64,000 bases of DNA from Mesorhizobium onobrychidis (GTDB taxonomy: Bacteria; Pseudomonadota; Alphaproteobacteria; Rhizobiales; Rhizobiaceae). Under the pieces are notes generated by a model, which saw only the letters and a list, made by a program, of their open reading frames with translations, made no database searches and was not told the origin of the DNA. Below, one piece after another: positions 56,629 through 64,000 of this stretch. Both the position numbers and the translations under genes were made by a program. The stretch lies in the NCBI RefSeq assembly GCF_024707545.1, contig NZ_CP062229.1, forward strand, positions 310,001-374,000, in the 5' to 3' direction. Position 1 is the stretch's first letter. Each line of letters starts with the position of its first letter.

Positions 56629-57165
56629 TTAGCGGGGCGCCAGCACCATCATCATCTGGCGGCCTTCGAGCTTTGGTTCGGCTTCGACCTTGGCGATCGG
56701 CGCCACTTCCTCGCGAACTTTGTTCAGAAGCTGCATGCCGAGTTCCATATGGGCCATCTCGCGGCCGCGAAAGCGCAATGTCAGCTTGACCTTGTCACCT
56801 TCCTCGAAAAACCGCCGGACCGCTTTCATCTTGGTCTCGTAATCATGGCTGTCGATGTTCGGGCGCATCTTGATCTCTTTGATCTCGATGACCTTCTGGT
56901 TCTTGCGCGCCTCGGCCGCCTTCTTCTGGTTGGCGTATTTCAGCTTGCCGAGATCGAGAATTTTTACGACGGGCGGCACTGCGTTGGGCGATATCTCGAC
57001 CAGATCGAGCCCAGCCTCTTCGGCGAGCAGCAATGCGTCGTTGATGGAGACATCGCCATGGTTGTGGCCTTCGGCGTCGATAAGTTGGACCCGGGGAACC
57101 CGGATGTCACGGTTGGAGCGCGGGCCCTCCTTGGTGGGCGCCGTTGCTTTGAAAGGTCTGCGAAT
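56629..57165 (-). CDS. infC: Translation initiation factor IF-3, starting at a non-canonical ATT codon
   Basis: 178 residues. The N-terminal domain reads [20 protein letters not shown] ... [18 protein letters not shown] and continues in frame into [20 protein letters not shown] and the C-terminal domain ([20 protein letters not shown]). In this frame no ATG, GTG or TTG precedes residue 2: a TGA is at 57193-57195, and AAGGAG lies nine bases before ATT 57163-57165. E. coli infC also starts at AUU and is autoregulated by IF-3. The ATG at 57033 would delete the first 44 residues. Confidence 0.92.
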   Translation of the reverse strand: MRRPFKATAPTKEGPRSNRDIRVPRVQLIDAEGHNHGDVSINDALLLAEEAGLDLVEISPNAVPPVVKILDLGKLKYANQKKAAEARKNQKVIEIKEIKMRPNIDSHDYETKMKAVRRFFEEGDKVKLTLRFRGREMAHMELGMQLLNKVREEVAPIAKVEAEPKLEGRQMMMVLAPR

Positions 57166-57375
57166 GGTCGTGGTCTCCTTGAGCCGTTTCGTTCAGGGTT
57201 TTCAATTCAGATTGCGAACGCGCCAATGTGGTGAGCGCGCGGCCGGAGTCAATAGCACAGCGTTCACAGGAAATCACCTGTTCCCTGACTTCAGCTTGTA
57301 CCAAACGAAGAAAGTTGCCGAGCACTTTTCGTTGAACCGCCAGCTGTGTCAAAAGACCTGCGTGAGGAGTGAGCC

Positions 57376-58140
57376 ATGACCGCACCGGTTTTTCTCGACG
57401 TCGACGGAACCAGCATTGCTGTCAGGCGCGCTACGGGTGCCGCGCCAGGCATTGTCTGGCTCGGCGGCTACAAGTCGGACATGCTGGGCACCAAAGCCGA
57501 GAAGCTGGCGGAATGGGCGAGCGGACAAGGCCGGGCATTCCTGCGCCACGACTATTCCGGTCATGGCGAATCCGGCGGCGCCTTTGCCGATGGCACCGTC
57601 TCGAAATGGCTTTTGCAAAGCCTCGCCGTCTTCCACCATTTCACCCTAGGCAGGCAGATCCTGGTCGGCTCCTCGATGGGCGCATGGATCGCGCTGCGCA
57701 TGGTCCAAGAATTGAGCAAGGCAGGCGAGAACCGCATCGCCGGCCTGGTACTTCTGGCGCCGGCGCCGGATTTCACCGCCGAACTGGTCGAGCCGGCGCT
57801 GACCAAAGCGCAGAAGCGCGATCTTGCCAGAAAGGGTTTTTTCGAGGAGCCGTCGGACTATTCGGCCGAGCCTTACATCTACACCCGAGCGCTGATCGAG
57901 GACGGCCGCAACAACCTGACAATGAACGGGCCGATCGACACCCACTGCCCCGTCCATATATTGCAAGGGCTGGCCGATGCCGACGTGCCGTCGAGCCATG
58001 CGCTGAAACTGGTCGGCCTGCTGCCGGCCGACGACGTCACGCTGTCGCTGATCCCCGACGGCGACCACCGCCTGTCGCGGCCGCAAGATCTCGACATGCT
58101 GGTGCGGGCGGTCGACGCTATGGTCCGGCAGGCGGGGTAG
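57376..58140 (+). CDS. Alpha/beta hydrolase
   Basis: 254 residues, no signal peptide. The nucleophile elbow is LVGSSMGAWIA (Ser in GSSMG), with the acid in LADADVPSSHA and the base in GDHRLSRPQD. N-terminal HDYSGHGESGG contributes the oxyanion region. The ATG at 57376 follows GTGAGGAGTGAGCC. It is divergent from infC, with the 210-base gap holding both promoters. Related proteins include protein-depalmitoylase-like and small-molecule esterases; substrate unknown. Confidence 0.88.
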   Translation: MTAPVFLDVDGTSIAVRRATGAAPGIVWLGGYKSDMLGTKAEKLAEWASGQGRAFLRHDYSGHGESGGAFADGTVSKWLLQSLAVFHHFTLGRQILVGSSMGAWIALRMVQELSKAGENRIAGLVLLAPAPDFTAELVEPALTKAQKRDLARKGFFEEPSDYSAEPYIYTRALIEDGRNNLTMNGPIDTHCPVHILQGLADADVPSSHALKLVGLLPADDVTLSLIPDGDHRLSRPQDLDMLVRAVDAMVRQAG

Positions 58141-58142
58141 AT

Positions 58143-59156
58143 TCAGCCGTTGCGGAATGTGTAGGCATATCCGTTGAGGGCTGGAGCACCGCCGAGATGA
58201 GCGTAGAGCACCTTGGATCCCTTGGGAAAATAACCCTTCTTCACGAGATCGATCGTGCCCTGCATGGATTTTCCCTCGTAGACCGGATCCGTGATCATGC
58301 CTTCGAGGCGCGCGCAGAGACGGATTGCTTCCTTCGTCTCCTGAGAGGGGACGCCGTAGACCGGGTAGGCGTAATCCTCGATCAGGACGACATCGCCCTC
58401 ATTGAGTTCCTTGCCGAGTTCGACCAGCGTCGCGGTGTTCTGCGCGATGTTGAGTACTTGCGCCTTGGTCTGCGCCGGGGTGCAGGATGCGTCGATGCCG
58501 ATCACGTTGCGTTCGCGGCCGTCCTTGGCGAAGCCGACCAGCATGCCAGCATGAGTTGAACCGGTGACGGTACAAACGACGATGTAGTCGAAGGCAAAGC
58601 CGAGTTCCTTCTCCTGCGCGCGGACCTCCTCGGCGAAGCCGACATAACCCAGGCCGCCATATTTATGCACCGAAGCCCCAGCCGGAATCGGATAGGGCTT
58701 GCCACCCTTGGCCTTCACATCCGCGATCGCCTGTTCCCAGCTTTCCCTAATTCCGATATCGAAGCCCTCATCGACCATCTGGACATCCGCGCCCATGATC
58801 CGGCTCAAAAGGATGTTGCCGACGCGATCGTAGACGGCGTCCTCATGGGGTACCCAGCTTTCCTGCACGAGGCGGCATTTCATGCCGATCTTCGCCGCGA
58901 CGGCCGCCACCATGCGCGTATGGTTGGATTGAACGCCGCCGATCGAGACCAGCGTGTCGGCGTTTGAGGCGATCGCGTCCGGGATGATGTATTCGAGCTT
59001 GCGCAGTTTGTTGCCGCCGAAGGCGAGGCCGGAATTGCAATCCTCTCGCTTGGCGTAGAGATCGACTTTTCCGCCGAGGTGAGCGCCGAGCCGCTCCAGT
59101 TTCTCGATATGGGTCGGCCCGAAGGTAAGCGGATAGCGTTCGAATTTCTCGAGCAT
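58143..59156 (-). CDS. acdS: 1-aminocyclopropane-1-carboxylate (ACC) deaminase
   Basis: 337 residues, PLP-dependent fold II. The cofactor Lys50 is in [11 protein letters not shown], the nucleophile Ser77 in [11 protein letters not shown], and the C-terminal [12 protein letters not shown] is the phosphate/substrate region. The sequence follows bacterial ACC deaminases throughout ([18 protein letters not shown]). It cleaves the plant ethylene precursor ACC to ammonia and alpha-ketobutyrate. It is divergent from acdR. Close relatives include D-cysteine desulfhydrases; close similarity and the regulator favour AcdS. Confidence 0.92.
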   Translation of the reverse strand: MLEKFERYPLTFGPTHIEKLERLGAHLGGKVDLYAKREDCNSGLAFGGNKLRKLEYIIPDAIASNADTLVSIGGVQSNHTRMVAAVAAKIGMKCRLVQESWVPHEDAVYDRVGNILLSRIMGADVQMVDEGFDIGIRESWEQAIADVKAKGGKPYPIPAGASVHKYGGLGYVGFAEEVRAQEKELGFAFDYIVVCTVTGSTHAGMLVGFAKDGRERNVIGIDASCTPAQTKAQVLNIAQNTATLVELGKELNEGDVVLIEDYAYPVYGVPSQETKEAIRLCARLEGMITDPVYEGKSMQGTIDLVKKGYFPKGSKVLYAHLGGAPALNGYAYTFRNG

Positions 59157-59329
59157 GAGAGTGCCCTCCCTTGTTCCTGTTCATTCCGATGTGATGCGAT
59201 GAACACTATCATCTTTGCCTTGAAAGGTGTTCTCAAAGACTGCGCCCAAAATGTCCGAAATATCGCGCAATGGCGTTACAAAAATGTCATATAGCTTCAA
59301 TTTTCAACTCAATATCGGAAGAATCTTCC

Positions 59330-59794
59330 ATGCGAGCACCGCTCGACCGGATCGACCTGAAAATGTTGCGCCTGCTCCAGGGCAATGGACGACTGACCAA
59401 TGCAGAACTGGCGCAGTCGGTCGCTGTCAGCCCAGCAACGTGCCACCGCCGCACGCAGCGCTTGTTCGATGAAGGCTACATCAGCCATGTCAGGGCGGTG
59501 GTGACACCGCGGAAGGTCGACAGAGGCGCGCTGGTGATGGTTGGCGTCGTCCTCGACCGCTCGACCCCGGAGAGTTTCGCGGATTTCGAGAAGGCCGTCG
59601 CGAAATTGAAATTCATCCTCGACTGCCATCTGGTGGCGGGCGACTTCGACTATTTTCTGAAGATCAGGGTCGGGGACATGGCGGATTTCAACCGAATCCA
59701 CGGAGACCAGTTGATCGCACTGCCCGGCGTTCGCCAGACGAGAACCTTCTTCGTGATGAAAGAGGTCGTCGACAACGCACCCCTGGATTTTTGA
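59330..59794 (+). CDS. acdR: Lrp/AsnC family regulator of ACC deaminase
   Basis: 154 residues from ATG 59330. The N-terminal helix-turn-helix (LDRIDLKMLRLLQGNGRLTN ... SVAVSPATCHRR) is followed by the RAM ligand-binding domain (FILDCHLVAGDFDYFLKIRV). It is divergent from acdS, the standard arrangement in which AcdR activates acdS in response to ACC. The 173-base gap should contain both promoters and the Lrp box. I see no NifA or sigma-54 promoter elements. Confidence 0.9.
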   Translation: MRAPLDRIDLKMLRLLQGNGRLTNAELAQSVAVSPATCHRRTQRLFDEGYISHVRAVVTPRKVDRGALVMVGVVLDRSTPESFADFEKAVAKLKFILDCHLVAGDFDYFLKIRVGDMADFNRIHGDQLIALPGVRQTRTFFVMKEVVDNAPLDF

Positions 59795-60000
59795 AACGGA
59801 CATCCGGAGCATCAAGTCATGCACCGGCCACCTTGCTTGCCTGCCTGGTCGTTCTTTTCCTTGAAACGCTCAAAAAGCGATAAGCATTTCAAACGCTTGT
59901 CCGGTTTTGGCTGACATTGTCTTGAATCGCCGTTTTTCCCTTCCCATTTCGATTCCACGCAGCCGGAATTGGCTGTCTCCAACTGAAGGATTGGGAGAAA

Positions 60001-60489
60001 ATGAACACATCTGCATTGATCCGTCCGGCCTGGACGCCGGCGACCATCGCACTGATGGTGATCGGCTTCATGGTGTTCTGGCCGCTCGGCCTCGCCATGC
60101 TCGCCTACATCATCTGGGGCGACCGGCTTGACGGCTTCAAGCGCGACGTCAACCGCGCGACCGACGGCATCTTCGCCGGCTGCCGCCGCGGTTCCGACAG
60201 AGCGGCGCGCTGGGGCCACGGCTCCGCCCGCACCGGCAACGTTGCTTTCGACGACTGGCGCGAAAAGGAACTCGAGCGGCTCAATGAAGAGCGCCGCAAG
60301 CTCGACGAGATGCTGAGCGAGTTCGACGAATATGCCAGGGAATTGCGTCGCGCCAAGGACCAGGAAGAGTTCGACCGCTTCATGGCGAACCGCAACAAGT
60401 CGACGTCTCCTACAACCGGCGGATCGACCGGCTCGACGGCGACCGGCAAACGCGGTGGCAAATCCACGCCAGGCCTGCTGGACGAGTAA
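60001..60489 (+). CDS. DUF2852 family membrane protein
   Basis: 162 residues. One membrane segment (IALMVIGFMVFWPLGLAMLA) is followed by a short loop and a charged helix (DDWREKELERLNEERRKLDE ... FDEYARELRRAKDQEEFDRF) that probably forms a coiled coil, then a Gly/Thr/Ser-rich tail. This matches DUF2852, a rhizobial family of unknown function. ATTGGGAGAAA precedes the ATG. It is followed by a terminator. Confidence 0.88.
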   Translation: MNTSALIRPAWTPATIALMVIGFMVFWPLGLAMLAYIIWGDRLDGFKRDVNRATDGIFAGCRRGSDRAARWGHGSARTGNVAFDDWREKELERLNEERRKLDEMLSEFDEYARELRRAKDQEEFDRFMANRNKSTSPTTGGSTGSTATGKRGGKSTPGLLDE

Positions 60490-60514
60490 GAGCCTTGCCC
60501 CGATAAATAATCAA

Positions 60515-60547
60515 AAACGGCGTCGCGTCAGCGGCGCCGTTTCTTTT
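60515..60547 (+). terminator. Terminator downstream of the DUF2852 gene
   Basis: AAACGGCG pairs with CGCCGTTT, and CTTTT follows. The loop is G/C-rich. Confidence 0.85.
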
Positions 60548-60587
60548 ATGTTCTATTCGTTTTCCTCGAATCACGTATCGTCCGGCC

Positions 60588-61346
60588 ATGTCATTCGGCT
60601 TCTTCCGCAACCTGACCAAACCCAGGCCCGCTCCCGTCGTGGAGCGAGAGCATTGTGTCGCCGGCCGCACGCTGCCGCTCAAGATCGTCGAGAGCGACCG
60701 GGCACGGCGCCTGACGCTGCGCATCGATTCCGGCGGCCGTGGCCTGCGCATCACGGTGCCGCCGGGCCTGCGGCGGGGCGAGGTGGAAAAATTCCTCGAC
60801 CGCCATCAGGACTGGCTGGAGCAGCGGCTGGCCAAGGTGCCCAACCGCCCGCAGGTGCGGCCCGGCATCAAGATACCGGTGCGCGGCTTGCCGCATCGCA
60901 TCGTTCATGAACCTTCGAAGCGCGGGACCGTCACGCTGTCGCACGACGAACGCGGTCCGCTGATGATCGTGCATGGCGATCGGGTGCATCTGCCGCGCCG
61001 CATCGCCGATTTCCTCAAACGCGAAGCCAAGCGCGAGATCGAGGCGCTGGTGGTCAAGCATACCGGGGCGGTCGGCAAGCGCGCCAAGGCAATCCGCTTC
61101 AAGGACACGTCGAGCCGCTGGGGATCATGCACGTCGGACGGCAACCTATCGTTCTCCTGGCGCATCATGATGGCGCCGCGACCGGTCATAAACTACCTCG
61201 TCGCGCATGAGGTGGCGCATCTCAAGGAGATGAACCATGGCCCGAAATTCTGGAAATTGTGCGAGCAGCTCTGCCCCGACACCGAGCGCTGCAAGGACTG
61301 GCTCAAGCGCAATGGCGGCGCGCTGCAGGCGATCGTGTTCGAGTAG
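60588..61346 (+). CDS. YgjP-like (DUF45) M48-type metallopeptidase
   Basis: 252 residues. The zinc motif LVAHEVAHLKEMNHGPKFW (HExxH plus downstream His) and the preceding TSSRWGSCTSDGNLSFSWRI are the DUF45/YgjP signature. The N-terminal half contains a strand-rich region. It is probably a cytoplasmic metalloprotease of the SprT/YgjP group. Start ATG 60588 gives the usual length. It is convergent with the small gene at 61356-61574. Confidence 0.88.
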   Translation: MSFGFFRNLTKPRPAPVVEREHCVAGRTLPLKIVESDRARRLTLRIDSGGRGLRITVPPGLRRGEVEKFLDRHQDWLEQRLAKVPNRPQVRPGIKIPVRGLPHRIVHEPSKRGTVTLSHDERGPLMIVHGDRVHLPRRIADFLKREAKREIEALVVKHTGAVGKRAKAIRFKDTSSRWGSCTSDGNLSFSWRIMMAPRPVINYLVAHEVAHLKEMNHGPKFWKLCEQLCPDTERCKDWLKRNGGALQAIVFE

Positions 61347-61355
61347 GTCGCCGGC

Positions 61356-61574
61356 TCAATCGTCGTTGGCCGCATTCAACTCCTCCGGCCTTAGCCCCTC
61401 GTCGGTATGGCGCGGCCATGGCAAGAAGTCCTTCTTGAATGCGTCGTTGCTGAAATAGTCGAGCGCGCGGTGTGCCTCGGCGCCGTTGAAGGCGGCCTTG
61501 TCCATCAGATGAGCGATGACCTCGCGGGCCTGCGTGATCTTTTGCCTGAGCTCTGCAACGGTCTTGTCCGTCAT
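61356..61574 (-). CDS. Small hypothetical protein
   Basis: 72 residues. TDKTVAELRQKITQAREVIA is a charged amphipathic helix, followed by HRALDYFSNDAFKKDFLPWP and an acidic tail. GGCGGGAGCAAACC precedes the ATG. It ends 9 bases from the convergent YgjP gene. Function unknown; its coding-like composition supports a real gene. Confidence 0.75.
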   Translation of the reverse strand: MTDKTVAELRQKITQAREVIAHLMDKAAFNGAEAHRALDYFSNDAFKKDFLPWPRHTDEGLRPEELNAANDD

Positions 61575-61682
61575 GGTTTGCTCCCGCCTTCATCCATACA
61601 TTGAAACTAGGGCTATTCCCAACGCCGGCAAACAGGATGCTTTTTCTCGACTCTTTTGCCGTTTCGTGCCAATCCCCGCGGC

Positions 61683-62342
61683 ATGGCGCTCGACATCAAG
61701 ATATGCGGACTGAAGACCGACAAGGCATTGGCCGCGGCATTGGCCGGCGGCGCCAGCCATGTCGGCTTTATTTTCTTTGCCAAAAGCCCGCGCTATGTCG
61801 AGCCGGCGGAAGCCGGCCGCTTGCGCGAAGCGGCGACCGGCAAGGCCAAGGCGGTTGCCGTGACGGTCGACGCCGGCGATGCGTTTCTGGACGAAATCGT
61901 CGAAAAAATGCGCCCGGACATGCTGCAGCTGCATGGCTCGGAAACGCCCGAGCGGGTGGCGCAGCTCAAGGCCCGCTATGGCCTGCCGGTGATGAAGGCG
62001 CTGCCGGTCAGCGAGGCTGCCGACCTGGAGCGGATAAGACCCTTCGTCGGCATTGCCGACCGCTTCCTGTTCGACGCCAAGCCGCCGAAAGGTTCGGAAC
62101 TGCCGGGCGGCAACGGCATTGCCTTCGACTGGCGCGTTCTGGCCGGCCTTGACGCAGGCGTCGATTACATGCTTTCCGGTGGGCTCAACGCCGCCAATAT
62201 CGGCGATGCCCTTCGGCTTGCCAACCCGCCCGGATTAGACATTTCCTCAGGTGTGGAAAGCGCGCCGGGCGTCAAGGATCCGGCGCTGATCGAACAGTTT
62301 TTCCGGGCCGTCAGGGCAGCGCGTGACAACCGCGCCGCCTGA
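61683..62342 (+). CDS. trpF: Phosphoribosylanthranilate isomerase
   Basis: 219 residues, TIM barrel. [55 protein letters not shown] and [17 protein letters not shown] are the conserved strands, with catalytic Cys in ICGLK and Asp near DAKPPKGS. It catalyses the third step of tryptophan synthesis. ATG 61683 is chosen because the family starts MALDIKICG; the ORF begins upstream at 61656. trpB follows after a palindromic repeat. Confidence 0.94.
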   Translation: MALDIKICGLKTDKALAAALAGGASHVGFIFFAKSPRYVEPAEAGRLREAATGKAKAVAVTVDAGDAFLDEIVEKMRPDMLQLHGSETPERVAQLKARYGLPVMKALPVSEAADLERIRPFVGIADRFLFDAKPPKGSELPGGNGIAFDWRVLAGLDAGVDYMLSGGLNAANIGDALRLANPPGLDISSGVESAPGVKDPALIEQFFRAVRAARDNRAA

Positions 62343-62355
62343 AGGATAGAACCCG

Positions 62356-62405
62356 GAGCATGTCCCGGAAAAGTGGAAACCGGTTTTCCGACAAGGACAT
62401 GTCCA
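62356..62405. repeat. Palindromic repeat, family F, copy 2
   Basis: GGAGCATGTCCCGGAAAAGT and CCGGTTTTCCGACAAGGACA fold into a hairpin with arms matching those of 45325-45373 except near the ends. It lies in the trpF-trpB gap, 23 bases before the trpB ATG. Confidence 0.85.
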
Positions 62406-62428
62406 AAACAAGAAGTAGGAGATCGGCG

Positions 62429-63679
62429 ATGAACAAGCCGGCGATACCCAATTCCTTCCGCACCGGACCCGACGAGCAGGGCATGTTCGGCATCTTCGGA
62501 GGTCGTTTCGTTGCCGAAACGTTGATGCCGTTGATCCTCGACCTGGAACGGCACTGGAACGAGGTCAAGGACGACCCGGATTTCAAGGCCGAGCTGACGG
62601 ATCTCTCGACCCACTACGCCGGGCGGCCGTCGAAGCTTTATTTCGCCGAAGGACTGACCAGACATCTTCGTGAGGTTTCCTCGGCGAAGGGCCTCGGGGG
62701 CGGCGCGAAGGTCTATTTCAAGCGCGAGGATTTGAACCACACCGGCTCGCACAAGATCAACAACTGTCTCGGCCAGATCCTGCTGGCCAAGCGCATGGGC
62801 AAGAAGCGTATCATCGCCGAGACCGGGGCCGGCCAGCACGGCGTGGCGTCGGCAACGGTGGCGGCGCGTTTCGGCTTTCCGTGCGTTGTCTATATGGGCG
62901 CTACCGACGTCGCCCGGCAAAGCCCGAACGTCTTCCGGATGAAGCTGCTCGGCGCCGAGGTGCGGCCGGTGACCGCAGGCCACGGCACGCTGAAGGACGC
63001 CATGAACGAAGCTCTTCGGGACTGGGTGACCAATGTCGAGGACACCTATTACCTGATCGGCACCGCCGCCGGCCCGCACCCCTATCCGGAGCTGGTGCGC
63101 GACTTCCAGTCGGTGATCGGCATCGAGGCGCGCGCCCAGATCCTCGAGCAGGAAGGCCGGCTGCCGGACACGATCATCGCCTGCGTCGGCGGCGGCTCGA
63201 ACGCCATCGGCCTATTCCATCCCTTCCTTGACGACAAAGACGTTCGTATCATCGGCATCGAGGCCGGCGGCCGTGGCCTCGACGGCATCGAGCATTGCGC
63301 CTCGATGAATGCCGGCGCGCCCGGCGTTCTGCACGGCAACCGCACCTATCTCCTGCAGAATGCCGACGGGCAGATCATGGACGGGCATTCGATCTCGGCC
63401 GGTCTCGACTATCCGGGCGTCGGGCCGGAGCATTCCTGGCTGCGCGACAGTGGCCGCGTCGACTATGTGCCAATCCTCGATGACGAGGCGCTCGAGGCGT
63501 TCCAGCTGACGACGCGCGTCGAAGGCATCATTCCGGCGCTCGAATCCGCCCATGCCATCGCCCATGCGGTGAAGATCGTGCCGACCATGGACAAGGACCA
63601 GATCGTCATCGTCAACCTGTCCGGCCGCGGCGACAAGGACGTGCATACGGTGGCCAATATGCTGGGCATGGAGATCTGA
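62429..63679 (+). CDS. trpB: Tryptophan synthase beta subunit
   Basis: 416 residues from ATG 62429, preceded by GTAGGAGATCGGCG; a longer start at 62360 falls inside the palindromic repeat. The PLP-binding Lys is in [13 protein letters not shown], with [20 protein letters not shown] and [12 protein letters not shown] for the phosphate loop. It joins indole (made by TrpA) and serine to give tryptophan. trpA begins two bases after its stop. Confidence 0.97.
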   Translation: MNKPAIPNSFRTGPDEQGMFGIFGGRFVAETLMPLILDLERHWNEVKDDPDFKAELTDLSTHYAGRPSKLYFAEGLTRHLREVSSAKGLGGGAKVYFKREDLNHTGSHKINNCLGQILLAKRMGKKRIIAETGAGQHGVASATVAARFGFPCVVYMGATDVARQSPNVFRMKLLGAEVRPVTAGHGTLKDAMNEALRDWVTNVEDTYYLIGTAAGPHPYPELVRDFQSVIGIEARAQILEQEGRLPDTIIACVGGGSNAIGLFHPFLDDKDVRIIGIEAGGRGLDGIEHCASMNAGAPGVLHGNRTYLLQNADGQIMDGHSISAGLDYPGVGPEHSWLRDSGRVDYVPILDDEALEAFQLTTRVEGIIPALESAHAIAHAVKIVPTMDKDQIVIVNLSGRGDKDVHTVANMLGMEI

Positions 63680-63681
63680 TC

Positions 63682-64000
63682 ATGACCACCCGCATCGACC
63701 GCCGCATGGCCAAGCTGAAGGCCGAAGGCCGCCCGGCACTGGTCACCTATTTCATGAGCGGCGACCCGGACTACGACACCGCTTTGTCGATCATGAAGGC
63801 GCTGCCCAAGGCAGGCGCCGACATCATCGAAATGGGCATGCCGTTTTCCGATCCGATGGCCGACGGCCCGGCGATCCAGGCGGCCGGCCTGCGCGCGCTG
63901 AAAGGCGGCCAGACGCTGGTCAAGACGCTGAAGATGGCGTCGGAATTCCGCGCCGCCGACCAGGAAACGCCGATCGTGCTGATGGGCTACTACAATCCGA
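63682..64000 (+). CDS. trpA: Tryptophan synthase alpha subunit (3' truncated by window)
   Basis: The first 106 codons are present: [40 protein letters not shown] (catalytic Glu in the first strand end, Asp in the PFSDP loop) and IVLMGYYNP. It cleaves indole-3-glycerol phosphate to indole for TrpB. It starts two bases after the trpB stop. Confidence 0.95.
   Translation, partial: MTTRIDRRMAKLKAEGRPALVTYFMSGDPDYDTALSIMKALPKAGADIIEMGMPFSDPMADGPAIQAAGLRALKGGQTLVKTLKMASEFRAADQETPIVLMGYYNP

Noticed and set aside
59157..59329. NifA-dependent promoter for acdS
   Set aside because: No TGT-N10-ACA enhancer site and no GG/GC sigma-54 element on either strand of the gap.

Overview
The window is a high-GC alphaproteobacterial chromosome segment that looks like Mesorhizobium or a close Phyllobacteriaceae relative. 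The pointers are three tandem DUF680 proteins (a family known almost only from Mesorhizobium), an aglR-aglEFGAK alpha-glucoside locus, an acdR-acdS pair, a DUF2852 protein, and several families of palindromic intergenic repeats typical of this group. I see no tRNA, rRNA, CRISPR array, intact insertion sequence or symbiosis (nod/nif/fix) gene. It reads as core chromosome with a few small decayed patches.

Layout. 1-5291: peptide/opine-type ABC transporter (binding protein cut by the window edge, two permeases, a double ATPase) followed by a frameshifted alkaline-phosphatase-superfamily hydrolase. 5555-8254: ECF sigma factor, membrane anti-sigma factor and secreted subtilase, all overlapping. 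8854-16808: LacI-type AglR and the divergent alpha-glucoside uptake and hydrolysis operon, with two matching palindromic operators. 16904-17731: three DUF680 paralogues. 18262-20956: cobalamin riboswitch followed by a Rieske glycine-betaine monooxygenase and its reductase. 21066-28098: flavin reductase plus molybdopterin oxidoreductase, Deg protease, metallo-beta-lactamase-fold hydrolase, PPi-type phosphofructokinase, L,D-transpeptidase and LysE exporter. 28148-29117: small decayed region (MITE-like repeat, orphan gene, 3' gene remnant). 29142-33830: frameshifted TPR protein, xylB, xylA. 34232-43363: carnitine/gamma-butyrobetaine operon with a divergent GlxA-type regulator. 43668-49881: frameshifted FAD oxidoreductase, Gfo/Idh/MocA oxidoreductase, YceI, cytochrome b561, LysR and aldo/keto reductase. 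50148-57165: translation block pheT, GFA gene, pheS, rplT, rpmI, two ICMT-like paralogues and infC, all on the minus strand. 57376-64000: alpha/beta hydrolase, acdS/acdR, DUF2852, YgjP-like metalloprotease and trpF-trpB-trpA (cut by the window edge).

How the parts fit. The carnitine operon should turn gamma-butyrobetaine or crotonobetaine into carnitine, dehydrocarnitine and finally glycine betaine. The riboswitch-controlled gbcAB pair then demethylates glycine betaine towards dimethylglycine and, eventually, glycine. XylA and XylB feed xylose into the pentose phosphate pathway, and AglEFGK/AglA imports and hydrolyses alpha-glucosides.

Most notable. (1) The anti-sigma factor's periplasmic domain resembles the propeptide of the subtilase encoded immediately downstream, which suggests a protease-controlled sigma switch. 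(2) A B12 riboswitch sits in front of betaine demethylase genes. (3) infC has no usable ATG/GTG/TTG and appears to start at ATT. (4) A threefold 15-bp direct repeat lies in the carnitine regulator/operon gap. (5) Three otherwise good genes are frameshifted, mostly by one extra base in short homopolymers, so sequencing error must be excluded before calling them pseudogenes.
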